DNA from: Burkholderiales bacterium
GTDB taxonomy: Bacteria > Pseudomonadota > Gammaproteobacteria > Burkholderiales > SG8-41
Assembly (NCBI GenBank): GCA_019744975.1
Contig: JAIETP010000005.1
Span: 1-64,000 of the forward strand
Reading direction: 5' to 3'
Length of the DNA stretch: 64,000 nt
In this document: positions 1 through 8,326 of the stretch, one piece after another
Numbering within the stretch: the stretch's first letter is position 1
Layout of the letters: each line of letters starts with the position of its first letter
The notes under the pieces: model-generated
Seen by the model: only the letters and a program-made list of their open reading frames with translations
What the model was told of the DNA's origin: nothing
The model's database searches: none
Translations under genes and position numbers: made by a program

Positions 1-77
1 GTTCGACGCCTGGGGATTCGAGCGCTGCCTGTGGGGTACGGACTGGACGCGCGCCTTTGCCGTGGTCAATTACGATC
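1..77. repeat. 77-bp exact direct repeat of 253-329
   Basis: Positions 1-77 are identical to 253-329; they diverge at 78 (t) versus 330 (a). The spacing of 252 bp keeps the reading frame. Within the amidohydrolase gene the second copy sits where the family motif belongs. The first copy is misplaced, which suggests an assembly overlap rather than a biological duplication. Confidence 0.9.
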
Positions 78-439
78 TGGGCATCCTGCAGCCGCATGAA
101 CCGGCCGCGCTGGCCGCGCAACCCTGGGCCGACCTGCCCAAGGTGCTGGCACTGGCGAAACGCCCGAACCTGGTGATCAAGGTCAGCGGCGCCTGCACAC
201 TGTCGCAGAAACCCTACCCCTTCCCCGATATCTGGGATCCGCTGGCGCGCGTGTTCGACGCCTGGGGATTCGAGCGCTGCCTGTGGGGTACGGACTGGAC
301 GCGCGCCTTTGCCGTGGTCAATTACGATCAGGCGGTGGAGCCCTTCCGCATGACCGACAAACTCAGCGACAGCGAACGCGCGATGCTGATGGGCGGTGCC
401 TGCGCCAGGGCCTACCGCTGGACGCCGAAAACAAAATAA
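2..439 (+). CDS. Amidohydrolase family protein, C-terminal part (5' end outside window)
   Basis: This is the C-terminal part of a TIM-barrel metal-dependent hydrolase of the Amidohydrolase_2 type, the group that includes 2-pyrone-4,6-dicarboxylate lactonase. The reading frame is open from the window edge. The family's late strand motif, LWGTDWTRAF, carries the presumed catalytic Asp, and a typical tail follows (MLMGGACARAYRW). The first 25 codons repeat residues found 84 codons later and do not fit the usual order, in which a VIDHLGI-like motif precedes GILQPHEP. The genuine coding part visible here is therefore probably from about position 78. Substrate cannot be assigned. Confidence 0.75.
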   Translation, partial: FDAWGFERCLWGTDWTRAFAVVNYDLGILQPHEPAALAAQPWADLPKVLALAKRPNLVIKVSGACTLSQKPYPFPDIWDPLARVFDAWGFERCLWGTDWTRAFAVVNYDQAVEPFRMTDKLSDSERAMLMGGACARAYRWTPKTK

Positions 440-545
440 TCACCAAGGCTGTGGCTCAGCGAGCTTTGGTTTACCCCGCCAGCACGGCCGCCGGCGGTGC
501 GCGCGAAGATGTCGCCGAACTTGCCCGCGAAGGGAATGTCGAGGC

Positions 546-575
546 TTGAGCGAGGGCTTTTTAATCATCTATACT
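546..575 (+). promoter_or_regulatory. Predicted sigma70 promoter of the EAL gene
   Basis: TTGAGC at 546-551 and TATACT at 570-575 are separated by 18 bases. They lie about 75 bases upstream of the EAL-domain start codon. The surrounding 440-638 spacer holds no gene that I can recognise. Confidence 0.45.
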
Positions 576-650
576 AAATACAGGCATAACAATAATCGGA
601 AAAAAATACGCCGAAGTGCTGAGTCACTTTGAACGAGGATGATCCGGATC

Positions 651-1454
651 ATGAACGAGAAGAACTTCAAATCACTGTCCTGCAAAGAGTGCCGCGAAGG
701 CGCGGGCCTCGACTTTGATTTCACGATGGCTTTTCAACCGTTCGTCGATGTATCAACCGGCGGCATCTTCGGCTACGAGGCCCTGGTACGCGGCCCCAAC
801 CAGGAAGGGGCCGGCGTCATCCTCGGCAAGGTGAACGACAGCAACCGCTACCAGTTCGATCAGGCCTGCCGGGTCAAAGCGATCGGGCTCGCCGCAAAAC
901 TGGGACTAAAGGGGGTTTTGAGCATCAACTTCCTGCCCAACGCCATCTACCGGCCGGAAACCTGCATACGCGCCACGCTGGAAGCCGCGGAGGAACTTAA
1001 TTTCTCAACCGATCGCCTGATGTTCGAGGTGACCGAGGGCGAGCGTGTCGGCGACCACTCCCACCTGACCAATATTTTTCAGGAATACAAACGCATCGGC
1101 TTCAAGACCGCCATTGATGATTTTGGTGCGGGATATTCCGGACTCAATCTGCTTGCGGAATTTCAACCCGACTACATCAAGCTCGACATGGCATTGACGC
1201 GCAACATCGACAAAGACCGCGTACGGCGCGCAATCGTGCATGGCATTATGGCGACCTGCCGCGAACTCAAGATGGAGGTTATCGCCGAAGGCATTGAATC
1301 CCAGGGGGAGTGTCTGGCCCTGCAGGATGAAGGCGTCGCCCTGTTTCAGGGATATCTGTTTGCCAAACCCGGCTTTGAGCATCTTCCCCAGGTTTCAGCC
1401 GAGGTCCTGGAACTTGTAAAACCGCGCCGCGCCGCTGACAACCGCCGCAAGTAA
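651..1454 (+). CDS. EAL-domain cyclic di-GMP phosphodiesterase
   Basis: A single-domain EAL protein of 267 residues, predicted to hydrolyse c-di-GMP to pGpG in the cytoplasm. Counting from the ATG at 651, the catalytic set is present: EAL at 43-45, Asn97 in INFLPN, Glu126 in FEVTE, the Asp pair at 156-157 in AIDDFGAGYS, Lys177 in YIKLD and Glu213 in IAEGIES. No sensor, GGDEF or membrane segment is attached. The N-terminus has a small cysteine pair (SCKEC). The start at 651 is preferred because AGGA lies about ten bases upstream; an in-frame ATG at 639 is too close to that site. It is transcribed alone, away from its neighbours. Confidence 0.9.
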   Translation: MNEKNFKSLSCKECREGAGLDFDFTMAFQPFVDVSTGGIFGYEALVRGPNQEGAGVILGKVNDSNRYQFDQACRVKAIGLAAKLGLKGVLSINFLPNAIYRPETCIRATLEAAEELNFSTDRLMFEVTEGERVGDHSHLTNIFQEYKRIGFKTAIDDFGAGYSGLNLLAEFQPDYIKLDMALTRNIDKDRVRRAIVHGIMATCRELKMEVIAEGIESQGECLALQDEGVALFQGYLFAKPGFEHLPQVSAEVLELVKPRRAADNRRK

Positions 1455-1487
1455 GCGTAGGGCAAGCAATGGCCCAACCTGCAAGAA

Positions 1488-2231
1488 TCACCGGTCCCCG
1501 GTTTTCCCCGCCAGCACTTCCGCCACATGCAGCACCTGCGTCTTTGCATCCCCGCGCCGGCGCAGCCGCCCTTCGATATTAAGCATGCAGCCCAAGTCAC
1601 CGAGCACCACGGCATCGGCGCCGCTGGCGGTGATGTTCTCGCACTTGCGTTCAGCGATATGCGCGGAGATGTCGCCGTACTTGATCGCGAAGGTGCCGCC
1701 GAATCCGCAGCACTGTTCGCATTCATTCATCTCGCGCAGTTCCGCGCCCTCGACCTGCGCCAGCAGCGCACGCGGCTGTTGTTTGATGCCGAGTTCGCGC
1801 AGCCCGGAGCAGGAATCATGGTAAGTATATGATTTTATTGATGATTTTGACTTGCCTGTGTAGCGCATAACATTCACCAGAAAATCGGTGAGTTCATAGC
1901 TGCGCTCTGCCAGCGCGCGCAATGCATCGCGCTCCGCTTCCGGCACGGCGTTCAGCAGATCGGGATAGTGGGTGCGCATCATGCCGGCGCAGGAACCCGA
2001 GGGCACGACGACATATTCACAATCGGCGAATTCCCGCGCCACCTTGCGTGCCAGCGCGACGGCTGAAGCGCGATCGCCGGAGTTGTAGCCGGGCTGGCCG
2101 CAGCAGGTCTGGGCTTCAGGCACGACAACTTCGCAACCCGCGGCCTGCAGCAACTCAAGCGCGGCGAAGCCGATGCGCGGGCGCATCAGATCGACGAGGC
2201 AGGTCACAAACAAACCGACGCGTATGGCCAT
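1488..2231 (-). CDS. LutA/YkgE-like (Fe-S)-binding protein with two CCG domains
   Basis: A 247-residue protein with two cysteine-rich CCG domains. The first has Cys11, a CCG at 43-45 (QTCCGQPGYNSGD) and GSCAG; the second has HDSCSG, EQCCGFGG and GCMLN. These match LutA, LldE and YkgE, subunits of L-lactate oxidation complexes and relatives of heterodisulfide and glycolate oxidase subunits. The partners LutB and LutC are not nearby, so the substrate is unproven. Its ATG overlaps the stop of the upstream lipoprotein hydrolase by one base (TAATG), implying translational coupling. Codons near 1821-1851 are AT-rich (residues KSSIKSYTY) and belong to a dispersed repeat family. Confidence 0.85.
   Translation of the reverse strand: MAIRVGLFVTCLVDLMRPRIGFAALELLQAAGCEVVVPEAQTCCGQPGYNSGDRASAVALARKVAREFADCEYVVVPSGSCAGMMRTHYPDLLNAVPEAERDALRALAERSYELTDFLVNVMRYTGKSKSSIKSYTYHDSCSGLRELGIKQQPRALLAQVEGAELREMNECEQCCGFGGTFAIKYGDISAHIAERKCENITASGADAVVLGDLGCMLNIEGRLRRRGDAKTQVLHVAEVLAGKTGDR
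1821..1851 (+). repeat. AT-rich patch, copy 1 (inside lutA-like gene)
   Basis: A close match to the recurring core aagtatttgattttattga, here with 'aagtatatgattttattga'. It lies within the coding region of the minus-strand LutA-like gene and reads in frame. Confidence 0.65.
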
Positions 2232-3250
2232 TATTGGTAGAGCCCCTGCTTCACCAGCCAGTCCTGGATCAGTCCGGCCACCTGATCACTGTTGCGATCC
2301 ATCATGATCATGTGCGAGTTGCCTTTGATACCCGCCTTGGGCAGGTCGATGACTTCGTACTTCGCACCGTGTTTGCCGGCCTCGGCGAGAAAACCCACGC
2401 CGTTGGCGCGAATTTTCGGCCAGCGCGCATCCTCTTCGATGTAATCGCCGTAGATGGCGAGCATGGGCACATTCTTCAGTTTTTCCACCTGCTTCCGATC
2501 GCCGACGCCGGCCGGCTCGACCAGCACCAGCGCCTTGACCTTGTCCGGCCGCGCCTGCGCCACCTTGAAACCAAAACTGCCGGACTGCGAATGCACGACG
2601 ATTGCGCAGGGGCAGACCTTGTCCACCAGTTCGGTGTAGGCCGCGACAATGGCGTCGTCAGTGGTGGTCCAGCGAGGCACACCCTGCTTGGTGAAATTGT
2701 CGTAACCCTCTTTCGGGAACTGGCTGCCCGGCATCAGTTTCATTTTTGCCGGATCCTTGTTGTAGGAACCGGCGCCCTGGCCGATGCGAAAACGCTCGAA
2801 GGGGTTTTCCTTGGTCAGGAACACCGGCTCGCCCTTGAACACGTCGGGATACATCGCCCAGCCGGAACGTCCACGCTCGACAGCGTCGGAGTTGAACACC
2901 GGCCAGCCGCGTTTGACGAAATAGTTGAGCCAGCCCTCGCGTCCGTCGGGCGTGGTTTCGTAGGTGACACCGGACAAACCACCGCCATGCCACAACAGCA
3001 AGGGCAGCGCGCCGCGTTTGTTTTGCGGAATGAAGTACTGCACATACATCTGCTCGACCTGGTAGACGCCGTTGGGATCGACCTTGGCCGGAACACCACC
3101 CGGCGTAAAGACGATCTCCCTGACCGGTTTCCCGGAAATCACGACTTCACGGCCACCAACATGGAACGAGCCCATTTTCTCCAGGGCAATCGGCGCCTGC
3201 GCACAACCCGCCAGCGCGACAGCCAGCACAACCGCAGTCTGTTTCAGCAT
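2231..3250 (-). CDS. Alpha/beta-hydrolase lipoprotein (esterase-like)
   Basis: A 339-residue alpha/beta hydrolase with a lipoprotein signal: MLKQTAVVLAVALAGC carries the lipobox LAGC, so a periplasmic or outer-membrane-anchored enzyme is expected. The oxyanion-type HGGG (LLWHGGGLSG) and nucleophile elbow HSQSG are visible, and a late GNSHM may supply the catalytic His. The start at 3250 has a strong GGAGG site; the frame continues upstream but without signal-like sequence. It is translationally coupled to the downstream LutA-like gene, suggesting one pathway, perhaps ester or lactone cleavage before oxidation. The substrate is unknown. Confidence 0.8.
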   Translation of the reverse strand: MLKQTAVVLAVALAGCAQAPIALEKMGSFHVGGREVVISGKPVREIVFTPGGVPAKVDPNGVYQVEQMYVQYFIPQNKRGALPLLLWHGGGLSGVTYETTPDGREGWLNYFVKRGWPVFNSDAVERGRSGWAMYPDVFKGEPVFLTKENPFERFRIGQGAGSYNKDPAKMKLMPGSQFPKEGYDNFTKQGVPRWTTTDDAIVAAYTELVDKVCPCAIVVHSQSGSFGFKVAQARPDKVKALVLVEPAGVGDRKQVEKLKNVPMLAIYGDYIEEDARWPKIRANGVGFLAEAGKHGAKYEVIDLPKAGIKGNSHMIMMDRNSDQVAGLIQDWLVKQGLYQ

Positions 3251-3330
3251 GATGGTTTCCTCCCTTGTTTGACCGGTGCGGTCAAACCTCCGGCGATGAT
3301 AATAACCCGACCGGCAACTGAATCTCCGCA

Positions 3331-3360
3331 CAAAAAGAAACCCCGGCCGCGGCCGGGGTT
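3331..3360 (-). terminator. Rho-independent terminator after the haemagglutinin gene
   Basis: A perfect palindrome (aaccccggcc/ggccggggtt, 3339-3360) is followed on the minus strand by a T-rich run. It lies 20 bases after the stop of the large exoprotein gene. Confidence 0.85.
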
Positions 3361-3380
3361 GCGATGACCGGGCGCCGGCG

Positions 3381-6300
3381 TTATTTGCAGACCGGCGCGT
3401 CTTTTTTCTTGTCGTCTTCGGTTTCCTTGAACACATCCTTGTCTTTTTCGGCCTCCGGCGGCTCGGTCGATTCACCCAGCGCAACAATCAGCGTCTGGGT
3501 CGGCACTTCCAGCGCTGCACCGCCAAACACCACACCACCGCCACCGTAGGTCACCTTCAGGCTGCTACCGAGTACCGCCGGCGAGCCGCCGGCGATGAAT
3601 CCGGTGCCGGTCGCGGCATCGTAAACCGTGCCCTCAACACCGTTGACGAAATATCCGCCGCTCTCGAGGTTGGGGAAGAGGACGTAAATGCTGGTTGGCG
3701 AAGTGGACTCGATGCTCGCGGAAGCGCCCGCGCCCGTGCCCGCGGTCATCTGGATCACACCGCCGACTTTCACCGGATTAACGGCACTCCCCACATCAGG
3801 CGAGCCTGAAATACGGGCAAAAGCATTCGGGCCGCTACCGCCAGTCAACGACACATTACCGCCCACCGTGATGCCCTGATTGACGCCAAAGATTCCGGCA
3901 GTGCCGCTGGAAACCATGCTGCCCTGCAGCGTCAGCGCGCCGCCAACGGAAATCGCCTGGGCAGCAACAGTATTCATGATGGCCGAGTTGAGCGTCGTAC
4001 CGGTCAGCGAAGCATTGCCGCCAACAATGATGGTCTGCGGAGAGCCGGTGGCGATGATCCCTGCGCCCATCAAATCAAGGTTGCCAGCGATCGACAGATT
4101 CTGGGGGGCAAGCGAGAAAATCTCGGCCTGATTGCCGCCGCCGGACAGCAAGGCACTGCCTCCCACCATGATATTTTGGGCGCCCGCCGTGCTGTTTTTA
4201 TATATATCCGCGCCATTGAGAAGCGTAAGGTTATTGCCGACATTGATATTCTGGTTGCTGGCACTGCTTGTATTAATCCGCCCCGAAGAAGTCAGCGTCA
4301 GGTCGTTGCCGACGGTTATGATCTGCGCGCCGCCGGTATTCACAAAACCGCTGTTGCTTACAAGAAAATCCCGTCCGGCATTAATGATCATGCTGCCGCT
4401 GCCGGTATTGAAATTGCTGGTCGCGGCATGCGTGATATCGCGGCCCGCCTGCAACAGCATCGTGCCGGAAGCAGTATTGATCTGGTTCGCACCCGCGCCG
4501 TGAACGATATCCCCGTCGGCTATCAGCGTCATGGCGCCGCTGCTGGTGTTGATCTGGCCGGTGCCCGATCCCGTATGCAGAATGTCGCGGGCCGCCTGCA
4601 ACCGCATCGCGCCGGAGGAAGTATTGATCTGGTTCGCACCCGCGCCGTGAATGATATCCCGTCCGGCTATCAGCGTCATGGCGCCGCTGCCCGTGTTGAT
4701 CTGGCTGGTGCCCGTTCCCGTATGCAGAATGTCGCGGCCCGCCTGCAACAGCATGGCACCGTTGCTGGTGTTGATTTGTTGCGCCCCAGTGCTGTGTACG
4801 ATGTCCTCCCCGGCAGTGAACATGATGGTTCCGGCGCCGCTGACACTGGCTCCAGCCGCACTTGTGTTCATGAAAATGCTGGAACCAGCAACCAGGGCAA
4901 TGTTGCCGCCGGTTGATGTACTGAGTGCGGCGGCCAGCGTCAGATTACCCGATGCCCGGTACTCGATGTTACCAAGGTAGGAACGATTGGCGGCCGGTAT
5001 GGTGTAGTCCCCGGTGCCACCGGTGTAGGACAGCACGGTATTCTCGAGAACGGTGGGGACATTGAGCGTCAGTGCGCCGATCTGATTGATGGTGGCGCCA
5101 CTGAATTTTCTCAGGCCCCCATGTACTTCCGACAGCACGAGAGTTGATCCCGCGCCGATATTGGTGATGCCGGCGAGAACATCCGCGTTCTGCATGGAGA
5201 GGGTAGTCGGGCCGGTAATGTTCAATACACCGGTGGCAGACTGGCGGTAAAGCGCTTCCCACGACGTGAGGCCGCCACTATTCACGTTGAAGGTACCCGC
5301 ATTATCAATCACACCATCCTGCACTCCCGGGGTACTGATGAACGACCAATTAATCGTAGACGGCGTAGTGATGTTGACAACACCCCCGGCGAGATTGTTG
5401 AACGTCGCCGGCCCGCTGTCACCCAGATCGACCTGACCGCTGATGTTCACCGCGCCTCCGTTGTTCCATATCTTGCTCGCCGGCAGCGCGACAAAACCGG
5501 TGATATTCGTGGTCGCAGTACTCGATGTAGTCAGTTGCCCGGCGCCACCGACCGTGCCGCCTGACCAGTTGAACAAGCCACCAAGCGCGACGTTCGCACT
5601 TCCGCCCAGCGTCCCGCCCGACAGGTTCAACGTGCCGGATAACATCGCCGGGCTATTGAAATTCAGCGTGCCGCCGGCGATCGTGGTCGTCCCCGAACTT
5701 CCGATGCCGTAACTGCCGCCGTTGATGTTCACCGTGCCGCCGGTGTAATGCGCCTGACCGGTGCCGGATACGTTGGATGTACCTGAAAGTGCCCGCGTGC
5801 CTGCGCTGAACTGCAGAATCGCGGGGGAAGTTACGGCATAAACACCATTGGTATCCGTACCACCGACGGCAATGTTCATCGTGCCGCCGTTGACGTTCAC
5901 GCTGCCGGAATTGTTGAACGCGTTGAGCACTGAAATGCCGGCGGTTCCCGGCGTATTCCAGTTGACAGTGCCGGAGTTGTTGAAGGTGTTCGTACCGCTG
6001 CCGGTGGAATCGACACCGATCGCGCTCGATGTGGTGACGTTGAAGGTATTGCTGTTGTTGAATGTCGCACCACTGTTGAGGGAAAAATGTCCACCGGTCA
6101 GCGATGCCGTGCCGGTGTTGTTCCAGACCCGGCCCTCTAGCCGGTGCGAGTTCGTGCCGGCACCCGACAGCGTCGAGGCGCCCGTCGTGGTGAATATGCC
6201 CGTGCCTGACAGGAAGCCCAGAGACGCGGTGGTATCCCAGTTGAAGGCACTGTTGACGGTGGTGTTGCCCGTGCCGGTGAGCGTGGCCCCACCGGACATG

Positions 6301-8063
6301 TTCAGTGTCCCTATCGAGAAATCCGAATTGATCGTGGCGGTACCCCCCGACAGGTTGACGGTTTTGCCGGCGGCATTGATGGTGCCGCCGTTGCCGTCCA
6401 GTGTCACCGTGCCCAGATTCACCGCGCCGCCGGGATTAAACACGATATTCAACGCGCCCGAAGTTGATGTGATGCTCGCATTGACGTCGATGTTGTTGTT
6501 CGCGTTGAAGGTCAGGCTCCGGGTAACCCCCGGCGCAGCCGTGATGGCGCTGCCAATGATGATATTTCCCGCATCGGCTCCGGCAACATTGGTATCCAGA
6601 ATCACGTTGCCACTATTCAGTGCGCCAACGATGGTTGACGCCGCGATTGTCGACGAGCCGACGGTCGGCTGGAAATTGGCGTCGGCTCCCGGATCAATAT
6701 CCAGAATGTTCAAATCGGTACTCGTCACCGTGATGTTCAGTGGGTCCAGCAGCCAGGTTCCACCCTGTCCCGCCGGAGCCGATATGTCCGGCGCCCGCGT
6801 CACGGCGAGATAACCCTTGCCCGACGTTTCGACAAATCCGCCATCGCCGCCTTGTGCGCCACCTCTTGCGGAAATATTGCCGTAGGAACGCGTCGCATCA
6901 TCCGCCCACACAATCACCCTGCCGCCATCACCCGCGGTGATCGCATCGGCATGGATGGTCACATCGGGTCCGACATAAGTGCGAAAGGCGTTCTGCACGT
7001 CGGGATTCCTGCCCTGGTAATCACCACCGACCAGCACCGTGCCGCCCTGGGTGTCGCCTGAAGCATCGATGTTGGCGTGGCCAGTCAGGCCGACCAGATT
7101 GCCCAGCACCTTGACTGTGCCGCCCGCCCCGGCGCTGCCGGTTGCAGCGATGTCGCCTTCAACGATCGTGGTGTCCCCCGCCTGGATGTCGATCCTGCCG
7201 CCGCTGGTGCCACTGACCGAAGTCTGGCTTCCTGCGGCAAGATGCACGTTTTTGCTCGCTTTCAGTACGATGCGACCGCCTTCAACCACCGCGCTGTCGG
7301 CACGCAGTGTGCCGCTGTTGTTGACCAGACCGGCGTAGATGCCGATGCGACCTGCATCCGCGGTAATGGCGCCGAGGTTCTTCGCTTCGTTGTCGGGCGC
7401 GACGATTTCAACACGCAGATTGGGCGTGCCCGGATTGACCAGTTCCACGCTGTTGCCCGCGGCAAGGATCACCTCGCCGTTCGGGCTTGTGATCAGGCCG
7501 TCGTTGCTGACGGCTTTGCCGATCAGGTAGACGCTGCCTCCGCTGATGCTGCCCTGATTCACCACGCTGCCGGCACCGGCGCCGTCGGTGAACTTCATGC
7601 GGTTGTTCAGGAAGTCGTCGTTGCTCAGGTTCAGCGTCGAGGCGACAAGGCCCGCAACGTTGATCTGCGCGTTCGCGCCGAAGACGATGCCGTTGGGGTT
7701 GATCAGGAACACGCGGCCATTCGATTGCAGCGCACCGAGAATCGCCGACGGGTCCTGACCGATCACGCGATTCAGCACCGCGGAGCTGCCCGACTGCTGG
7801 ATGAAGCGCGTCAGTTCATTGACGCCGATGGAGAACGAGCCCCAATTGATGATCGCGTTGGGACTGTTGGTGATGTTGAGAATGTTGCCGGCGGTGGAGA
7901 AACTCGCCGTGCCGTGCACCACCATCGGGTTGACCGGGTTGGCCCGCACTTCGTCAATCAATATCACGCCGCTGAAACAGGCTGCGACAGCGGTGGCCGC
8001 AGCAGTACGCCGCATAGTGAAGGCCCATTGAGCGGCTTTGTTTTTCTGCTGGTTCTGGTTCAT
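3381..8063 (-). CDS. Filamentous-haemagglutinin-type exoprotein (TpsA-like)
   Basis: A 1560-residue secreted beta-helix adhesin. The long signal region ends near Ala41 (DEVRA|NPVNP). It is followed by a two-partner-secretion domain with the hallmark INPNGIVFG (NPNGI at 122-126). The rest is Gly/Asn/Ser/Thr-rich helix repeats. Residues about 1070-1225 form seven 24-25-residue repeats (pattern SGAM-L-AGRDI-H-G-INTS), which alternate in two types to give a roughly 147-bp higher-order DNA repeat. The C-terminus changes to a charged tail (about EKDKDVFKETEDDKKKD) ending PVCK. No TpsB outer-membrane partner is adjacent, so export must use a distant transporter if the gene works. Its own terminator lies downstream. 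Confidence 0.9.
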   Translation of the reverse strand: MNQNQQKNKAAQWAFTMRRTAAATAVAACFSGVILIDEVRANPVNPMVVHGTASFSTAGNILNITNSPNAIINWGSFSIGVNELTRFIQQSGSSAVLNRVIGQDPSAILGALQSNGRVFLINPNGIVFGANAQINVAGLVASTLNLSNDDFLNNRMKFTDGAGAGSVVNQGSISGGSVYLIGKAVSNDGLITSPNGEVILAAGNSVELVNPGTPNLRVEIVAPDNEAKNLGAITADAGRIGIYAGLVNNSGTLRADSAVVEGGRIVLKASKNVHLAAGSQTSVSGTSGGRIDIQAGDTTIVEGDIAATGSAGAGGTVKVLGNLVGLTGHANIDASGDTQGGTVLVGGDYQGRNPDVQNAFRTYVGPDVTIHADAITAGDGGRVIVWADDATRSYGNISARGGAQGGDGGFVETSGKGYLAVTRAPDISAPAGQGGTWLLDPLNITVTSTDLNILDIDPGADANFQPTVGSSTIAASTIVGALNSGNVILDTNVAGADAGNIIIGSAITAAPGVTRSLTFNANNNIDVNASITSTSGALNIVFNPGGAVNLGTVTLDGNGGTINAAGKTVNLSGGTATINSDFSIGTLNMSGGATLTGTGNTTVNSAFNWDTTASLGFLSGTGIFTTTGASTLSGAGTNSHRLEGRVWNNTGTASLTGGHFSLNSGATFNNSNTFNVTTSSAIGVDSTGSGTNTFNNSGTVNWNTPGTAGISVLNAFNNSGSVNVNGGTMNIAVGGTDTNGVYAVTSPAILQFSAGTRALSGTSNVSGTGQAHYTGGTVNINGGSYGIGSSGTTTIAGGTLNFNSPAMLSGTLNLSGGTLGGSANVALGGLFNWSGGTVGGAGQLTTSSTATTNITGFVALPASKIWNNGGAVNISGQVDLGDSGPATFNNLAGGVVNITTPSTINWSFISTPGVQDGVIDNAGTFNVNSGGLTSWEALYRQSATGVLNITGPTTLSMQNADVLAGITNIGAGSTLVLSEVHGGLRKFSGATINQIGALTLNVPTVLENTVLSYTGGTGDYTIPAANRSYLGNIEYRASGNLTLAAALSTSTGGNIALVAGSSIFMNTSAAGASVSGAGTIMFTAGEDIVHSTGAQQINTSNGAMLLQAGRDILHTGTGTSQINTGSGAMTLIAGRDIIHGAGANQINTSSGAMRLQAARDILHTGSGTGQINTSSGAMTLIADGDIVHGAGANQINTASGTMLLQAGRDITHAATSNFNTGSGSMIINAGRDFLVSNSGFVNTGGAQIITVGNDLTLTSSGRINTSSASNQNINVGNNLTLLNGADIYKNSTAGAQNIMVGGSALLSGGGNQAEIFSLAPQNLSIAGNLDLMGAGIIATGSPQTIIVGGNASLTGTTLNSAIMNTVAAQAISVGGALTLQGSMVSSGTAGIFGVNQGITVGGNVSLTGGSGPNAFARISGSPDVGSAVNPVKVGGVIQMTAGTGAGASASIESTSPTSIYVLFPNLESGGYFVNGVEGTVYDAATGTGFIAGGSPAVLGSSLKVTYGGGGVVFGGAALEVPTQTLIVALGESTEPPEAEKDKDVFKETEDDKKKDAPVCK
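4390..4850 (-). repeat. In-gene tandem repeats of the haemagglutinin
   Basis: Seven tandem units of 72-75 bp encode SGAM-L-AGRDI-H-type repeats. Alternating units are more alike, for example 4530-4605 against 4678-4755, which points to duplication of pairs. Such arrays can change copy number and are prone to collapse during assembly. Confidence 0.8.
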
Positions 8064-8153
8064 GACACCCCCTGTCGTGACCGCCGGATCGACTGATCCG
8101 CATCAACACTGTTCGTTATGGTTTGCTGCCGTAAATTTATGACGATTCATTAT

Positions 8154-8181
8154 TTCACGCCACCGGGAAAACCGGCGTGAA
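8154..8181. promoter_or_regulatory. Hairpin upstream of the haemagglutinin gene
   Basis: TTCACGCC and GGCGTGAA flank a short centre that itself has CCGG pairs, giving a strong stem about 90 bases before the exoprotein start. It could be an operator or an mRNA leader structure; no T-run follows on either side, so it is not a clear terminator. Confidence 0.4.
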
Positions 8182-8266
8182 CTATCTCTCGTTATGCGTG
8201 AATTAATACAGCTGCTGTTGACGCGCGGGCAGCAACAGGCGGGGAGCCAGAGGGAAAACCCGAGTA

Positions 8267-8302
8267 AATAATATATTCAATAAAATCAAATACTTATAAA
8301 TA
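8267..8302 (-). repeat. AT-rich patch, copy 2
   Basis: The minus strand reads aagtatttgattttattga followed by atatatt. It starts about 25 bases after the stop of the HtrA-like gene and is in the same sense. Confidence 0.8.
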
Positions 8303-8326
8303 ACACTCAGGATCTTACTTACACCC

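Noticed and set aside
2231-3487. Longer N-terminus for the lipoprotein hydrolase (start at 3487)
   Set aside because: The extra 79 residues are Arg-rich, span the terminator of the haemagglutinin gene and precede a clear signal peptide and GGAGG site.
4390-4850. CRISPR-like array
   Set aside because: Repeats are in frame, 72-75 bp, without unique spacers; they encode adhesin repeats.
5848-6813. A 321-codon open frame antisense to the haemagglutinin
   Set aside because: It is a shadow of the GC-skewed, repeat-rich coding strand: Pro/Val-rich composition, no domain, no ribosome-binding site.
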